A DNA stretch of 64,000 nucleotides, taken from Cognatundibacterium luofuense (GTDB lineage: Bacteria > Pseudomonadota > Gammaproteobacteria > Burkholderiales > Burkholderiaceae_D). Numbering within the stretch: the first letter of the stretch is position 1; every line of letters starts with the position of its first letter. Under the pieces are notes generated by a model. The model had not been told where the DNA came from and did no database searches. It saw only the letters and a program-made list of their open reading frames with translations. This document shows positions 45,239-57,099 of the stretch, in pieces. The position numbers and the translations under genes were made by a program. The stretch lies in NCBI RefSeq assembly GCF_018139685.1, contig NZ_JAGSPN010000006.1:124001-188000 (forward strand), written 5' to 3'.

Positions 45239-46099
45239 TCAGCGAATTGCGTAGTCGATAAAAATACCTGCAAATATGACCGCTCCTAACCAGTTATTGT
45301 GGCGAAATGCCGCAAAACAAGCCATACGTTCACGATGCCGTATCAATGTGTAGTGATAGACCGCAAACAGAGCAGCCACTGCCATCCCGGTTAAAAAGAA
45401 AATACCCAGCCCGTATTGCAGTCCGGTCAGTGTGATCAGCGCAAAGCTGAAGGCATAGCAAAGCATCACAGCCAGCACATCAAAACGACCAAAGGTAATG
45501 GCAGACGTTTGAATACCGATTTTTAAATCATCATCGCGGTCTACCATTGCATATTCGGTGTCGTATGCCACGGCCCAGAAAATATTGGCTACCAGTAGCG
45601 CCCATGCCGCCACCGGGATCTGGTTCTGAACGCTGGCAAAAGCCATCGGAATTCCGAAGCCGAAAGCGATACCGAGATAGGCCTGCGGAATTGCAAAGAA
45701 CCGCTTGAAGTAAGGATAGGTCCCCGCGATGATCAGCGCGGCGACAGACATTTGTTTGGTCAGTGTGTTGAGCGGAATGACCAGGCAAAACGAAATGATG
45801 GCGAGTAATCCTGCGACAACCAAAGCTTCTTTTCCGGAGATTTTTCCGCTGGTTACCGGGCGGTCAGCGGTTCGTTTTACATGCTTATCAAAATCCTGAT
45901 CTGCATAATCATTAACTGCACAGCCAGCGGAGCGCATCAACACCGTACCAAGACTGTAAATAACAACCAGTCGCCAGTCGGGGTGCCCGTCAGATGCAAG
46001 CCAGAGGGCTGTCAGCGTGGGCCAGAGCAGTAACATAATACCAACCGGCTTATCCAGTCGTACCAGTCGGAAATACAGAAATAATCTTTCTTTCAGCAT
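45239..46099 (-). CDS. ubiA: 4-hydroxybenzoate octaprenyltransferase
   Basis: Membrane prenyltransferase of ubiquinone synthesis, 286 residues with about eight or nine helices. The two aspartate motifs are [19 protein letters not shown] near residue 70 and [14 protein letters not shown] near 190. The longer frame to 46159 adds residues not resembling the family; ATG 46099 ([18 protein letters not shown]) is preferred. No ubiC is adjacent. Confidence 0.94.
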   Translation of the reverse strand: MLKERLFLYFRLVRLDKPVGIMLLLWPTLTALWLASDGHPDWRLVVIYSLGTVLMRSAGCAVNDYADQDFDKHVKRTADRPVTSGKISGKEALVVAGLLAIISFCLVIPLNTLTKQMSVAALIIAGTYPYFKRFFAIPQAYLGIAFGFGIPMAFASVQNQIPVAAWALLVANIFWAVAYDTEYAMVDRDDDLKIGIQTSAITFGRFDVLAVMLCYAFSFALITLTGLQYGLGIFFLTGMAVAALFAVYHYTLIRHRERMACFAAFRHNNWLGAVIFAGIFIDYAIR

Positions 46100-46292
46100 A
46101 GTCAGCGTGCGAAATGCGGGAACGCCAGCATTATATGACTCTTCCGCTGTTACAGGCATCCGGCAGCAACTGCTGAACCTTGTTTTTATGAAAATTTCAG
46201 GAAAATCGGTACTGGTTTTTGATTCGAAATGAGTTAATATTTGATTGTGGTATTAAATTTTGAAACTTCATTCGTTCAGAAAAGGAGACCAA

Positions 46293-47081
46293 ATGAGTTC
46301 CCCGGAATTGATTTTGCAAGTGTTGCGGTCTGAGCTGCGTGCGGCCGGCGTGACGTATAAGATGCTTGCTGAACGCATCGGTATGAGTGAGTCCAGTGTT
46401 AAACGGATGTTTGGTCAGAAGGATATGAGCCTGACCCGTCTGGCCGAAATTTGTAAAGCAGCGGGTGTGGCGCTGGAAGATATTCTGCGTCAGTCCGCCG
46501 ACGTGACCCCGCCTAACGATACGCTGACGCTGGAACAGGAAAAGTCGCTGATGGCGGATCCGAAATTGTTGCTGGTCGCTATTTCCTGTCTGGGTCACTG
46601 GACGCTGGAGCAGATCGTTGAGACTTATCAGATGACAGAAGCAGAGTGCATTCTGAATATGATTGCACTGGATAAACTGGATGTGATTGAACTGCGGCCT
46701 AACAATAAATACCGGCTGAAAGTATCACCGGCATTCCACTGGCGTTCTGACGGCCCGGTGCAGCAGTATTTCCGCGAACATGTTGTGGCAGATTATTTCG
46801 ACGGTCGCTTTGACGGCAAGGGTGAAACTTTACTTTGTGTACCTGCTCGTTTGTCGGATCGCAGCGCTCAGGAAATCGTGCTGAAAATTCAGCAACTGGT
46901 TGCAGAGCTGGCGCGTTTCCATCAGGAAGAGCGCCGCTTGTCACCGGAACAGAAAGATGGCTATACGCTGGTCGTCGGTTTCCGGTCCTGGGAATTTTCT
47001 GCATTTACAGCTTTACGTCGTCCACAAACTAAACCGGAACCGGCGTCCATTACTCACCATATCGGACCAAGGAAAAGGTAA
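46293..47081 (+). CDS. XRE-type helix-turn-helix regulator with uncharacterised C-terminal domain
   Basis: A 262-residue DNA-binding protein. The HTH lies at about residues 15-65 (YKMLAERIGMSESSVKRMFG, then SLTRLAEICKAAGVALEDIL). The remaining 190 residues form a winged-helix-like stretch (WTLEQIVETYQMTEAECI) and an unassigned domain. AAAGGAG precedes ATG 46293. Target genes are unknown; it is divergent from ubiA and its last 28 bases overlap the end of the convergent patatin gene. Confidence 0.82.
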   Translation: MSSPELILQVLRSELRAAGVTYKMLAERIGMSESSVKRMFGQKDMSLTRLAEICKAAGVALEDILRQSADVTPPNDTLTLEQEKSLMADPKLLLVAISCLGHWTLEQIVETYQMTEAECILNMIALDKLDVIELRPNNKYRLKVSPAFHWRSDGPVQQYFREHVVADYFDGRFDGKGETLLCVPARLSDRSAQEIVLKIQQLVAELARFHQEERRLSPEQKDGYTLVVGFRSWEFSAFTALRRPQTKPEPASITHHIGPRKR

Positions 47082-49300
47082 ACACCTGAACCGGCCCCAC
47101 GGGTTGCACCTGCACCCAGATAGACGGGGCCGAAGCGCGTATCCACCGATAAGCTGGCGCTGGCAGCCTGTCTCATACGACCGAACGAATACGGCTCATT
47201 GCCGCCGTAGCTGCCACCCAGTTCCATAGAGAATCCCAGGCGTACTGCGCCGCCAATTGTCGAAGGCAGAGCACCAATACGCCGCGCGACAACGAGGCGG
47301 CCAAACAGCGTTGTATCGCCATACAATGAGTTTCGCGGCAGACCGGTCAGTCGCAGAAATCCGCCCAGAGGCGACGGAGTGGTCGTGTTTTGCGCACGTG
47401 TCCATTCGCCGTACAAATGACCTGCCCATTCGCCGAAAGACAAAGCTTTCATCCCGGAAAGTTCAGCACTTGCCTGTCCGGGTTGATTTCCGTCGTTTCC
47501 CGGAGAGCTTTGCCAGACGAAATCCATCATTGATCCGCTGGTCGGGAAGCTGATGGAGTCCAGAGTATCCGCATGAAAATGGATAAACCGTGTCGTCGCA
47601 AAATAGCGTGCTTTCGGATCGTTTTCAATCGTACTTGGCAGGATCGCATTGATTTTCTGAAAGCCGCGCTGAATACCTGCTTCGACACTTCCCCAGTTTC
47701 CGAGCTGACGTCCGAGTGCGAAACTCATTCCAGTCTGACTGCTGTTGATACGGGCGATGCGTGTTGTGCCCTGATAAAAATCCAGACCGGAGGCGTTGTA
47801 TTCCAGTCCCGGTGCCACATACCATGCAGATGCCGGTGCTAAAGGCTGCCAGAATTGAGTACTGAATTGTTGTTGGCTGCCGACTTTTGCCAGCGTACGT
47901 AATTCAGCACCATATCCATTCAGACTTGATGCAACATGCATCAGACTCAGTGCGAAGCGACTGTCGTCATTAAAGTCACTGGACAATTCCATGCCCAGGC
48001 GTAAGCGATTGCGACTGGATTGCGATTCTCTCGTCATGATGGTGACTTTACGTTCATTGCCGCTGTCATCAATCACCGTTTTCACTTCCTCCAGATCTCC
48101 TCGCCCGTACAATCGTGTTGCAGCCTGACGAATTTCATCCTGAGTGAGATTCTGACCTTCCTGTAGTCCGGTTTGCGCGATCAGAGCATCCGGATTGACA
48201 TACTGTGTGCCTTTGACATCCAGGCTGGCGATCGGGAGTACCCTTACGGTATCTTTTGCGTGTCTTGTATTCAGAACCCGGAATTCTTCCAGCTCTGCAT
48301 AAGCCTCACGGGGGATCGCCAGTTTTACCAGTTGCTCACGCGCCAGTTCCACAGCTTGTTCTCCTGCTTTAATAGCCCGAGGAAAAGCGGAGAAGTCGAG
48401 AAAACTGATGCCATCCAGTTTTGGTGCGATCAGCACATCCTGCTTTTGTAATTGTTTAATCGAGCGCTGAACATTCTGTTCAGTCAGAATCTGCAGCATC
48501 TGGTTGGCAACATCAAATGCACTGTGAATATCTTTTTCAGGAGAAAGCGGAGTTCCGACATTGACCGCAATCACAATATCCGCACCCATACTGCGAGCCA
48601 GTTCGACAGGCAAATTACTGACCAGGCCACCGTCAACGACAAGTTTCTCCTTAATACGAACAGGAGCGAAAACGCCCGGTACAGCAAGCGACGCTCTCAT
48701 TGATGCGAGCAGCGGTGTATCGTTCAGTTCTACCAGGTCACCGGTCGTCAGGTCTGACGCTACCGAGGTGAATGGAAGTGATAACTGATTTACCGGCTGA
48801 TCGCGCATACCATCCGGGAGTAAGCGCGTAAGCGCATGTTCGAGACTGGCATTGCCGGCTGCCGCTTTTGGCAAATATACGCCGGATTTCGTGACTGCCA
48901 TTTCGATACGGGTCGGCAGTAATGTGTCTTCGATTTTGCGGCGGTACTCCAGCTCATTTCGCGCCGGACGATCAGCGAGGACTTCATCCCAGCGGGTGCT
49001 GCGAACTATTTCTTCCAGTTGTTCAGGTGTACGTCCTGCAGCATACGCACCACCGACAACTGCGCCCATACTGGTTCCGACTACCATATCAATCGGGATT
49101 TGCATGCGTCTTAATGCCCGGATGACACCAATATGTGCGAAACCACGCGCACCACCGCCTGATAAAACCAGTGCGACTTTCGGACGGGCAGATGATGAAT
49201 CAGTTGTTTTTGATTCTGTTTGCAGCGTTTGACTACTGGCGTTGGTACAAATGAAAACAGACAGCATGACCATTGCGGTCATTCGCAAAGAAAGTGCCAT
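47054..49300 (-). CDS. PlpD-like patatin phospholipase autotransporter (type Vd)
   Basis: A 748-residue exported lipase. The signal peptide covers about residues 1-24. The patatin domain has the oxyanion GGGARG at 48-53, nucleophile Ser77 in GTSMG, and the dyad aspartate D223 in DGGLVSNLPVEL. A POTRA-type segment (about 350-420, DVKGTQYVNPDALIAQTGLQ) and a 16-strand-type barrel follow, ending in GPIW with a C-terminal aromatic. This layout is that of PlpD/FplA type Vd secretion. Substrates are membrane phospholipids by analogy. Its 3' end overlaps the HTH gene by 28 bp. Confidence 0.88.
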   Translation of the reverse strand: MALSLRMTAMVMLSVFICTNASSQTLQTESKTTDSSSARPKVALVLSGGGARGFAHIGVIRALRRMQIPIDMVVGTSMGAVVGGAYAAGRTPEQLEEIVRSTRWDEVLADRPARNELEYRRKIEDTLLPTRIEMAVTKSGVYLPKAAAGNASLEHALTRLLPDGMRDQPVNQLSLPFTSVASDLTTGDLVELNDTPLLASMRASLAVPGVFAPVRIKEKLVVDGGLVSNLPVELARSMGADIVIAVNVGTPLSPEKDIHSAFDVANQMLQILTEQNVQRSIKQLQKQDVLIAPKLDGISFLDFSAFPRAIKAGEQAVELAREQLVKLAIPREAYAELEEFRVLNTRHAKDTVRVLPIASLDVKGTQYVNPDALIAQTGLQEGQNLTQDEIRQAATRLYGRGDLEEVKTVIDDSGNERKVTIMTRESQSSRNRLRLGMELSSDFNDDSRFALSLMHVASSLNGYGAELRTLAKVGSQQQFSTQFWQPLAPASAWYVAPGLEYNASGLDFYQGTTRIARINSSQTGMSFALGRQLGNWGSVEAGIQRGFQKINAILPSTIENDPKARYFATTRFIHFHADTLDSISFPTSGSMMDFVWQSSPGNDGNQPGQASAELSGMKALSFGEWAGHLYGEWTRAQNTTTPSPLGGFLRLTGLPRNSLYGDTTLFGRLVVARRIGALPSTIGGAVRLGFSMELGGSYGGNEPYSFGRMRQAASASLSVDTRFGPVYLGAGATRGAGSGVYLFLGPIW

Positions 49301-49346
49301 AGCGGTTATTGGTGTGCGTCTCGGATATTTGTAATTTTATAATGAC

Positions 49347-49889
49347 TTACTCGTCATCACGGACTTTTGCTGTCAAAACGTGATCGCACCAGACACCATT
49401 AATTTTCAGGTAGCGTTTTGCAAAACCTTCACGTTCAAAGCCCAGGCTGTCCAGCAGTGCCGCACTGCGGAGATTTTCCGGACGATAGTTCGCCATAATC
49501 CTGTGTAAATTTTGCTTTTCAAACATGTAGTGAATACCGGCCTCAACGGCTTCACGCATCAGACCTTTCCCCTGATGTGCAGCTGAAATGGCATAACCGA
49601 GATGGCAGGCCTGAAAAACTCCGTGTACGATGTTGCTGAAGTTGCAAACTCCAATCATGTCCCTCCCCATAAACAAGCTAAAGGGGATCGCTGTACCAGC
49701 TTCAGTGTGCTGATGCATCAGACTAATGCGGGCAATACATTCTTGATCACTGAAAAAACTCTCAGTCCGTTCCGGTTCCCATGGACGAAGATGTTCGCGG
49801 TTTTGGGTCAGATATTGCCGGTATGCAGTCAGGTCTTCAGTTTGCAAAACGCGCATCTGCAAACGGGGAGTAGAGATTTCAGGAAACAT
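49347..49889 (-). CDS. RimJ/RimL-like GNAT acetyltransferase
   Basis: A 180-residue GNAT enzyme of the ribosomal-protein N-terminal acetyltransferase subgroup. The start MFPEISTPRLQMRVLQTED, acetyl-CoA loop AAHQGKGLMREAVEAG near 110 and ENLRSAALLDSLGFEREGFAK near 140 are typical. ATG 49889 lies 2 nt after the oxyR stop; the frame to 50003 would overlap oxyR and is not used. The acceptor could be a ribosomal protein or a small molecule. Confidence 0.87.
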   Translation of the reverse strand: MFPEISTPRLQMRVLQTEDLTAYRQYLTQNREHLRPWEPERTESFFSDQECIARISLMHQHTEAGTAIPFSLFMGRDMIGVCNFSNIVHGVFQACHLGYAISAAHQGKGLMREAVEAGIHYMFEKQNLHRIMANYRPENLRSAALLDSLGFEREGFAKRYLKINGVWCDHVLTAKVRDDE

Positions 49890-49891
49890 GG

Positions 49892-50833
49892 TTACTGTGA
49901 TTCCGGAGATGCTTCGACCATGGTTACGCCGGGTAACTGGCATGCCTGAACTGCACGTCGTATTGCCTCGATAGCAGGCTGACGGGTAAAGCTTTTGCGC
50001 CATGCAATCACAATACGGCGGTTTGGTGCCGGTTGTTCAAAAGGAATGTATTTCAGCAGTGTTTCTGCATTCTGCCTGACCACTGAAGCGGCTGGCAGTA
50101 CAGTTAATCCTATGCCCGAAGCAACCATGTGGCGTATAGTTTCCAGCGATGATCCTTCAAAGGTACGGGCAATGCCATCACCCGTTGTCGAAAAGCGCGC
50201 CATTTCAGGACACACCTCAAGTACCTGATCTCTGAAGCAGTGACCTGCTCCAAGGAGTAGCATCGTTTCTGTTTTCAGTTCCTCGGCGGAAATCATGTCG
50301 CGTTCTGCCCATGGATGCTGATGCGGGACCGCAACCAGAAAGGGCTCGTCATACAAGGGTTGTACCATCAAACCCTGATCCGGTATCGGCAGCGCCATGA
50401 TTGCGGCATCAAGTTCACCCTGACGTAATAACTCCATCAGTTTGACTGTGTAATTTTCCTGCAGTACCAGTGGCATTTGAGGAACTTGTTCAATCATCGT
50501 TTTGACGAGAGACGGAAGCAGGTAAGGGCCAACGGTGTAAATAACGCCAAGACGGAAAGCGCCAGCCAGCGGATCTTTATTTTGTTTGGCAATTTCTTTG
50601 ATTGCTGCAGTTTGCTCCAGCACCCGCTCTGCCTGAGCGACAATTTGTGCACCGATTGGTGTCGTCGAAATTTCTGTGCCACCGCGTTCGAAAATGGTGA
50701 CCCCCAGCTCATCCTCGAGTTTTTTAATCGCGACGGATAAAGTCGGTTGCGCGACAAAACAAGCTTCCGCAGCATGGCCGAAGTGTTTTTCGCGGGCAAC
50801 CGCCACAATGTATTTCAGTTCTGTCAGAGTCAT
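49892..50833 (-). CDS. oxyR: Hydrogen peroxide-sensing LysR regulator OxyR
   Basis: Peroxide sensor of 313 residues. The HTH is at about 15-50 (AAEACFVAQPTLSVAIKKLE). The redox cysteines lie at positions 199 and 208 in GHCFRDQVLEVC, exactly as in E. coli OxyR, so disulfide sensing should be conserved. Usual targets are catalase and alkyl hydroperoxide reductase genes, none of which are in the window. An SDR gene upstream reads in the same direction, with 81 bp between them. Confidence 0.95.
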   Translation of the reverse strand: MTLTELKYIVAVAREKHFGHAAEACFVAQPTLSVAIKKLEDELGVTIFERGGTEISTTPIGAQIVAQAERVLEQTAAIKEIAKQNKDPLAGAFRLGVIYTVGPYLLPSLVKTMIEQVPQMPLVLQENYTVKLMELLRQGELDAAIMALPIPDQGLMVQPLYDEPFLVAVPHQHPWAERDMISAEELKTETMLLLGAGHCFRDQVLEVCPEMARFSTTGDGIARTFEGSSLETIRHMVASGIGLTVLPAASVVRQNAETLLKYIPFEQPAPNRRIVIAWRKSFTRQPAIEAIRRAVQACQLPGVTMVEASPESQ

Positions 50834-50914
50834 AGCAGCTCACAAACCGGAAAAGGTGCGCCTGATCAGGTTTAGCACAAATACCGTAAAAAAGAAAATG
50901 GATTCGCGCGCAGA

Positions 50915-51823
50915 TTATTTGCGGTGCTGAAATGCTTTGCCCAGCTCAAGCTGACCCTGTGCCAGACCGCTTTCCGGTACGACCGACTGATCCCGGTTTT
51001 GTACTTCGGTCAGTCGCGAGGCAAGTTGCTCAGCGGTGTCTTCTGATTGTGGCAACCAGATACCCTGAGTCAGGCTGATGTGGGCTGCTTCAAAACCTCC
51101 GGCACCGGCACAGAGTATTTGTCTGGTCGGCGCATCTTTTCCTGCCAGTACCAGCATCGCGGGAACGACATCGGCAGGTTGCAAGGCCTGTAAAAATTCT
51201 GCGGGGAACAATGATTCCGTCATGCGGGTAGCAGCTGTCGGGGCCAGACTATTCACCCGGATATCATATTTTGCACCTTCCAGCGCGAGCGTTTGCATCA
51301 GTCCGACTAAGGCCATTTTAGCTGCGCCGTAATTTGACTGGCCGAAATTGCCAAACAGACCGGACGAAGAAGTTGTCATCACGATGCGGCCGTATTTTTG
51401 CTCCGTCATTACCGGCCAGACGGCTTTACAGCAATGCACTGCACCCATCAGATGCACTTCCATCACAGTACGGAAATCATCTAACTCCATCTTTGCAAAA
51501 CTCTTGTCGCGCAAAATACCAGCGTTGTTAATCAGAATATCAACGCGCCCCCACTGTCCCATCGCGGCACTGACCATGTCCTGAACAGACGAAAAATCAG
51601 TGACGGATGCAGTACTGGCGATTGCTTCACCGCCGGCTGCACGGATTTCATGCACGACGGATTCAGCTGCAGTTACCGAGCCGCCACTTCCGTCACGTGC
51701 GCCGCCGAGATCATTCACAACAACTTTCGCACCACGCTTTGCCAGCGCGAGCGCATGTTCGCGTCCCAGACCGCCGCCCGCGCCGGTAACAATCGCAACG
51801 CGTCCAGTGAAATCCAGAGTCAT
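50915..51823 (-). CDS. Short-chain dehydrogenase (3-hydroxyacyl-CoA dehydrogenase-like)
   Basis: NAD(P)-dependent SDR of 302 residues. The cofactor motif TGAGGGLG is at 14-21, then NNAGILRD, catalytic serine in MTTSSSGLFG and catalytic YxxxK in SNYGAAKMAL. VVNDLGGARDGSG places it near the hydroxyacyl-CoA dehydrogenase part of peroxisomal multifunctional enzyme 2. A fatty-acid or steroid-like acyl-CoA substrate is likely but unproven. A C-terminal tail follows the fold. Confidence 0.85.
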   Translation of the reverse strand: MTLDFTGRVAIVTGAGGGLGREHALALAKRGAKVVVNDLGGARDGSGGSVTAAESVVHEIRAAGGEAIASTASVTDFSSVQDMVSAAMGQWGRVDILINNAGILRDKSFAKMELDDFRTVMEVHLMGAVHCCKAVWPVMTEQKYGRIVMTTSSSGLFGNFGQSNYGAAKMALVGLMQTLALEGAKYDIRVNSLAPTAATRMTESLFPAEFLQALQPADVVPAMLVLAGKDAPTRQILCAGAGGFEAAHISLTQGIWLPQSEDTAEQLASRLTEVQNRDQSVVPESGLAQGQLELGKAFQHRK

Positions 51824-51863
51824 GATGAATCCTTTCGGTGATTGACAGTGTGAGATAAGAAAA

Positions 51864-52346
51864 TCAGAATTTTTTCTGAAGCATCAGTGCGCCGCCCATG
51901 GCTGGATCGAGCGCATATGGTGCAAATCCTTCCGCAGCATAAAGTGTGCGCGCAGGATGGTTGCCCTCAAGAACTTCCAGCGTGATTTTGCAGTAATCCT
52001 GCTCCTGAGCAAAGCGGGAAATGTATTGCATCAATTGTTTTCCCAGTCCGTGGCCACGAAAGTCCGGATGTACGGCAAAGTCATGAATATTCAGTAAGGC
52101 TTTGCATGCAAATGTCGAAAAGCCTTCGATCGCGATAGAAAACGCGGCAGCTTTGCCATCTGCATACAGTAAAAAAGCATGTGCGGCAGGACGTTTTTGC
52201 AATTCCTGAATCAGGTGATTCCTGCAGTATTCAGTCAGTGCTTCGCCACCACCCATAGGGTCACTGGCATAGCTGTCCAGCAGTATGACTAAGTCAGAAG
52301 CATGCTGAGCATTGCTGAGCTCAGCCTTCAGAATGGTGATGTTCAT
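51864..52346 (-). CDS. GNAT-family N-acetyltransferase
   Basis: A 160-residue acetyltransferase. The acetyl-CoA pyrophosphate loop RGHGLGKQL lies in FAVHPDFRGHGLGKQLMQYI near residue 90, and LEGNHPARTLYAAEGF is the usual C-terminal motif. The substrate cannot be inferred. It sits between recG (36 nt) and the SDR gene (40 nt), all leftward. Confidence 0.85.
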   Translation of the reverse strand: MNITILKAELSNAQHASDLVILLDSYASDPMGGGEALTEYCRNHLIQELQKRPAAHAFLLYADGKAAAFSIAIEGFSTFACKALLNIHDFAVHPDFRGHGLGKQLMQYISRFAQEQDYCKITLEVLEGNHPARTLYAAEGFAPYALDPAMGGALMLQKKF

Positions 52347-52382
52347 ATGGTCGAAGATTCCGGATGGAATAGTAAGTAGTGG

Positions 52383-54506
52383 TCAGACCCGCAGGTATTC
52401 TTCTTTGTTCCCCATCCATCGTTCCAGATGGGCCGATACCGTCGCCGTGTCGTTGCGCAGAAGATAGTCCGCCAGATCGCGTGCTTGTTCAACCAGCCAT
52501 TGATCAGTTTCTAAATTGGCAAATTTCAACATCGCCTCGCCAGACTGTCTGGCGCCGAGAAACTCACCGGGACCCCGCAATTCCAGATCGCGACGTGCAA
52601 TTTCAAAGCCATCCGTGCTTTCGCGCATGATGCCCAGCCGCTGCTTTGCGACTTGCCCTAGTGGCCCTTGATACATCAGCAGGCATACCGAAGCCGCAGC
52701 GCCGCGTCCTACCCGTCCGCGTAGCTGATGCAACTGCGACAGGCCGAAACGTTCTGCGTGTTCAATCACCATCAGGCTGGCATTCGGTACATCCACCCCG
52801 ACTTCAATCACGGTGGTGGCGACCAGTACCTGTACGCGGTTATGTAAAAAATCATCCATCACCTGCTGTTTTTCTGCCGGTTTCAGGCGTCCGTGTACCA
52901 GTCCGGTGCGGATGTCCGGTAGGGCCTCTGCCAGCATCGCATGCGTTTCTGTTGCGGTTTGCAGCTGCAGGGTTTCGGATTCCTCAATCAGCGGACATAC
53001 CCAGTAAACTTGTTTGCCTTCGTGGGCGGCAGCATGAATACGTTCGATGACTTCGTCACGCCGGTTCTGGTCAATGACGCGGGTCACAATCGGCGTTCTG
53101 CCCGGCGGAAGCTCATCAATGACCGACACTTCCAGATCAGCGTAGTAGGTCATTGCCAGCGTGCGCGGAATCGGTGTGGCGGACATCATCAACTGATGCG
53201 GAATCAGTCCGGCCTGCGCTTTGTGCGATAAATCCAGCCGTTGCCCGACGCCGAACCGGTGCTGTTCATCAACCAGCACCAGCCCCAGTTTTTGAAACTG
53301 CACATTATCCTGAATCAGAGCGTGAGTGCCGATCACCAGTCTGGCTTCACCGCTTTGTATCAGCGCCTGTGCCTGCTCTTTTTCTTTTTTGCGCAAACTG
53401 CCGGTCAGCCATGCAGTACGAACCCCCAGCGGTTCCAGCCACGCGGCGATTTTGCGGAAATGTTGTTCTGCCAGAATTTCAGTTGGTGCCATCAGTGCAG
53501 CCTGATAGCCGTTATCGATTGCCTGTGCTGCAGCCAGTGCAGCGACGATAGTTTTACCACTGCCGACATCGCCTTGCAGCAGCCTTTGCATAGGATATGA
53601 CTGACCCAAATCTGCGCGGATTTCCTTCAGGACTTTTTCCTGCGCGCCGGTCAGGGTAAAAGGCAGATTCAGTAAAAAGGCATTGCTGAGCTCACCAACC
53701 AGTGGCATTGCCGGTGCACCTTTGGCACGGCGGCTTTTCTGAGCACGTTTCAGCGACAATTGCTGAGCCAGCAATTCGTCGAATTTCATGCGCGTCCAGG
53801 CCGGATGTTCACGTTCGCTGAGCGCATACTGGTCGACGTCCGGTGGCGGGTTGTGCAGTGTCCGAATACTTGCTTCGAAGCCCATCAGATTCAGTTGCGT
53901 CAGATAGCGCGGTGCCAGCGTGTCCCGCCAGTGGGTTCTTTGAATCGCATTACTGATTGCTTTACGTAGCAAAGCCTGCGGGACGCCTTCTCCGCTGTGA
54001 TAAACCGGAGTCAGTGCGGAAGGCAGTGGCGTATCATCCTGTACCAGCTTATAGGTCGGATGTACCAGTTCTGCGCCAAAGAATCCATGCCGTAATTCGC
54101 CGCGCGCCCGTACGTGAGCACCGGTGGCTAACTGCTTGGTCTGGCTGCCGTAAAAATTCAGAAAGCGCAGATGTAATTCACCGCTGTCATCACTGACTGT
54201 AACTACTAATTGCCGCCTTGGACGGTATTGCACTTCCTGATGCGTAACAATGCCCTGAATCTGTACTTGCGACCCGCCCCGCAGACTGGCCTCTGCGATA
54301 CTCAGAATCTGTGTTTCATCTTCATACCGCATCGGCAAATGCAGTAAAAAATCCATATCTTTGCGCAAGCCGAGTTTTGCCAGCTTTTCGCTGGCTTTCA
54401 TTTGCTTGGCCGGCGTTTTTTTTGCATTTTTTCCGGTTGACGCAGTCGTATCTGCGCCGTCGGGCTGCGCGGTTTGTTCCGGATTGCTTGGGGCTTCAGC
54501 TGCCAT
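52383..54506 (-). CDS. recG: ATP-dependent DNA helicase RecG
   Basis: Remodels stalled replication forks and branched DNA. The 707-residue protein has an N-terminal OB-fold wedge (GSQVQIQGIVTHQEV) and superfamily 2 motifs: Walker A GDVGSGKTIVAAL near 315, DEQHRFGVGQRLDLS near 415, MSATPIPRTLAMT, and HQLRGRVGRG near 600. The N-terminal 35 residues are Ala/Thr/Pro/Lys-rich and may be disordered. Divergent from queA across a 231-bp spacer. Confidence 0.97.
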   Translation of the reverse strand: MAAEAPSNPEQTAQPDGADTTASTGKNAKKTPAKQMKASEKLAKLGLRKDMDFLLHLPMRYEDETQILSIAEASLRGGSQVQIQGIVTHQEVQYRPRRQLVVTVSDDSGELHLRFLNFYGSQTKQLATGAHVRARGELRHGFFGAELVHPTYKLVQDDTPLPSALTPVYHSGEGVPQALLRKAISNAIQRTHWRDTLAPRYLTQLNLMGFEASIRTLHNPPPDVDQYALSEREHPAWTRMKFDELLAQQLSLKRAQKSRRAKGAPAMPLVGELSNAFLLNLPFTLTGAQEKVLKEIRADLGQSYPMQRLLQGDVGSGKTIVAALAAAQAIDNGYQAALMAPTEILAEQHFRKIAAWLEPLGVRTAWLTGSLRKKEKEQAQALIQSGEARLVIGTHALIQDNVQFQKLGLVLVDEQHRFGVGQRLDLSHKAQAGLIPHQLMMSATPIPRTLAMTYYADLEVSVIDELPPGRTPIVTRVIDQNRRDEVIERIHAAAHEGKQVYWVCPLIEESETLQLQTATETHAMLAEALPDIRTGLVHGRLKPAEKQQVMDDFLHNRVQVLVATTVIEVGVDVPNASLMVIEHAERFGLSQLHQLRGRVGRGAAASVCLLMYQGPLGQVAKQRLGIMRESTDGFEIARRDLELRGPGEFLGARQSGEAMLKFANLETDQWLVEQARDLADYLLRNDTATVSAHLERWMGNKEEYLRV

Positions 54507-54737
54507 AAGTGTACAATGGTGGGTTTTGCTGCAGAACCGGGTTGGTCACTGAGAAACTCAGTAGCCGGCTATAACCGGGATGCGCAGACTGATAGTTTTA
54601 TTCTACTGAGTTTTTATACAGTATGTACAGGGCTTTAAGCCGGCGCCATGGTGACAGTGTTGGATACGCCGGATGATCTGCCATCAGTAATCCGCGTACT
54701 GATGTCGGCCCGGTATCCACCATCGATGTTGATGACC

Positions 54738-56919
<2,182 letters not shown>

Positions 56920-56983
56920 AAGACCGCTGATCTTCTGTACGTCGGTTTACACAAGCTGAAAAACAGGTATTTTCGCAGGGCGG

Positions 56984-56992
56984 TGCTAGAAT
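56984..56992 (+). promoter_or_regulatory. Candidate extended -10 promoter of yajC-secDF
   Basis: TGC followed by TAGAAT (56987-56992) forms an extended -10 without a clear -35. The leader of about 100 nt would contain the hairpin CCTGC AGAAAA GCAGG (57049-57064). Confidence 0.4.
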
Positions 56993-57099
56993 GTGGCGCC
57001 CCGCGGATTGAAAAATGCTGTAAAGGCATGATATATCGTAAGGTTTCCCCTGCAGAAAAGCAGGATTACTGAAAAAATGATAACGAACGGAGTCTGATT

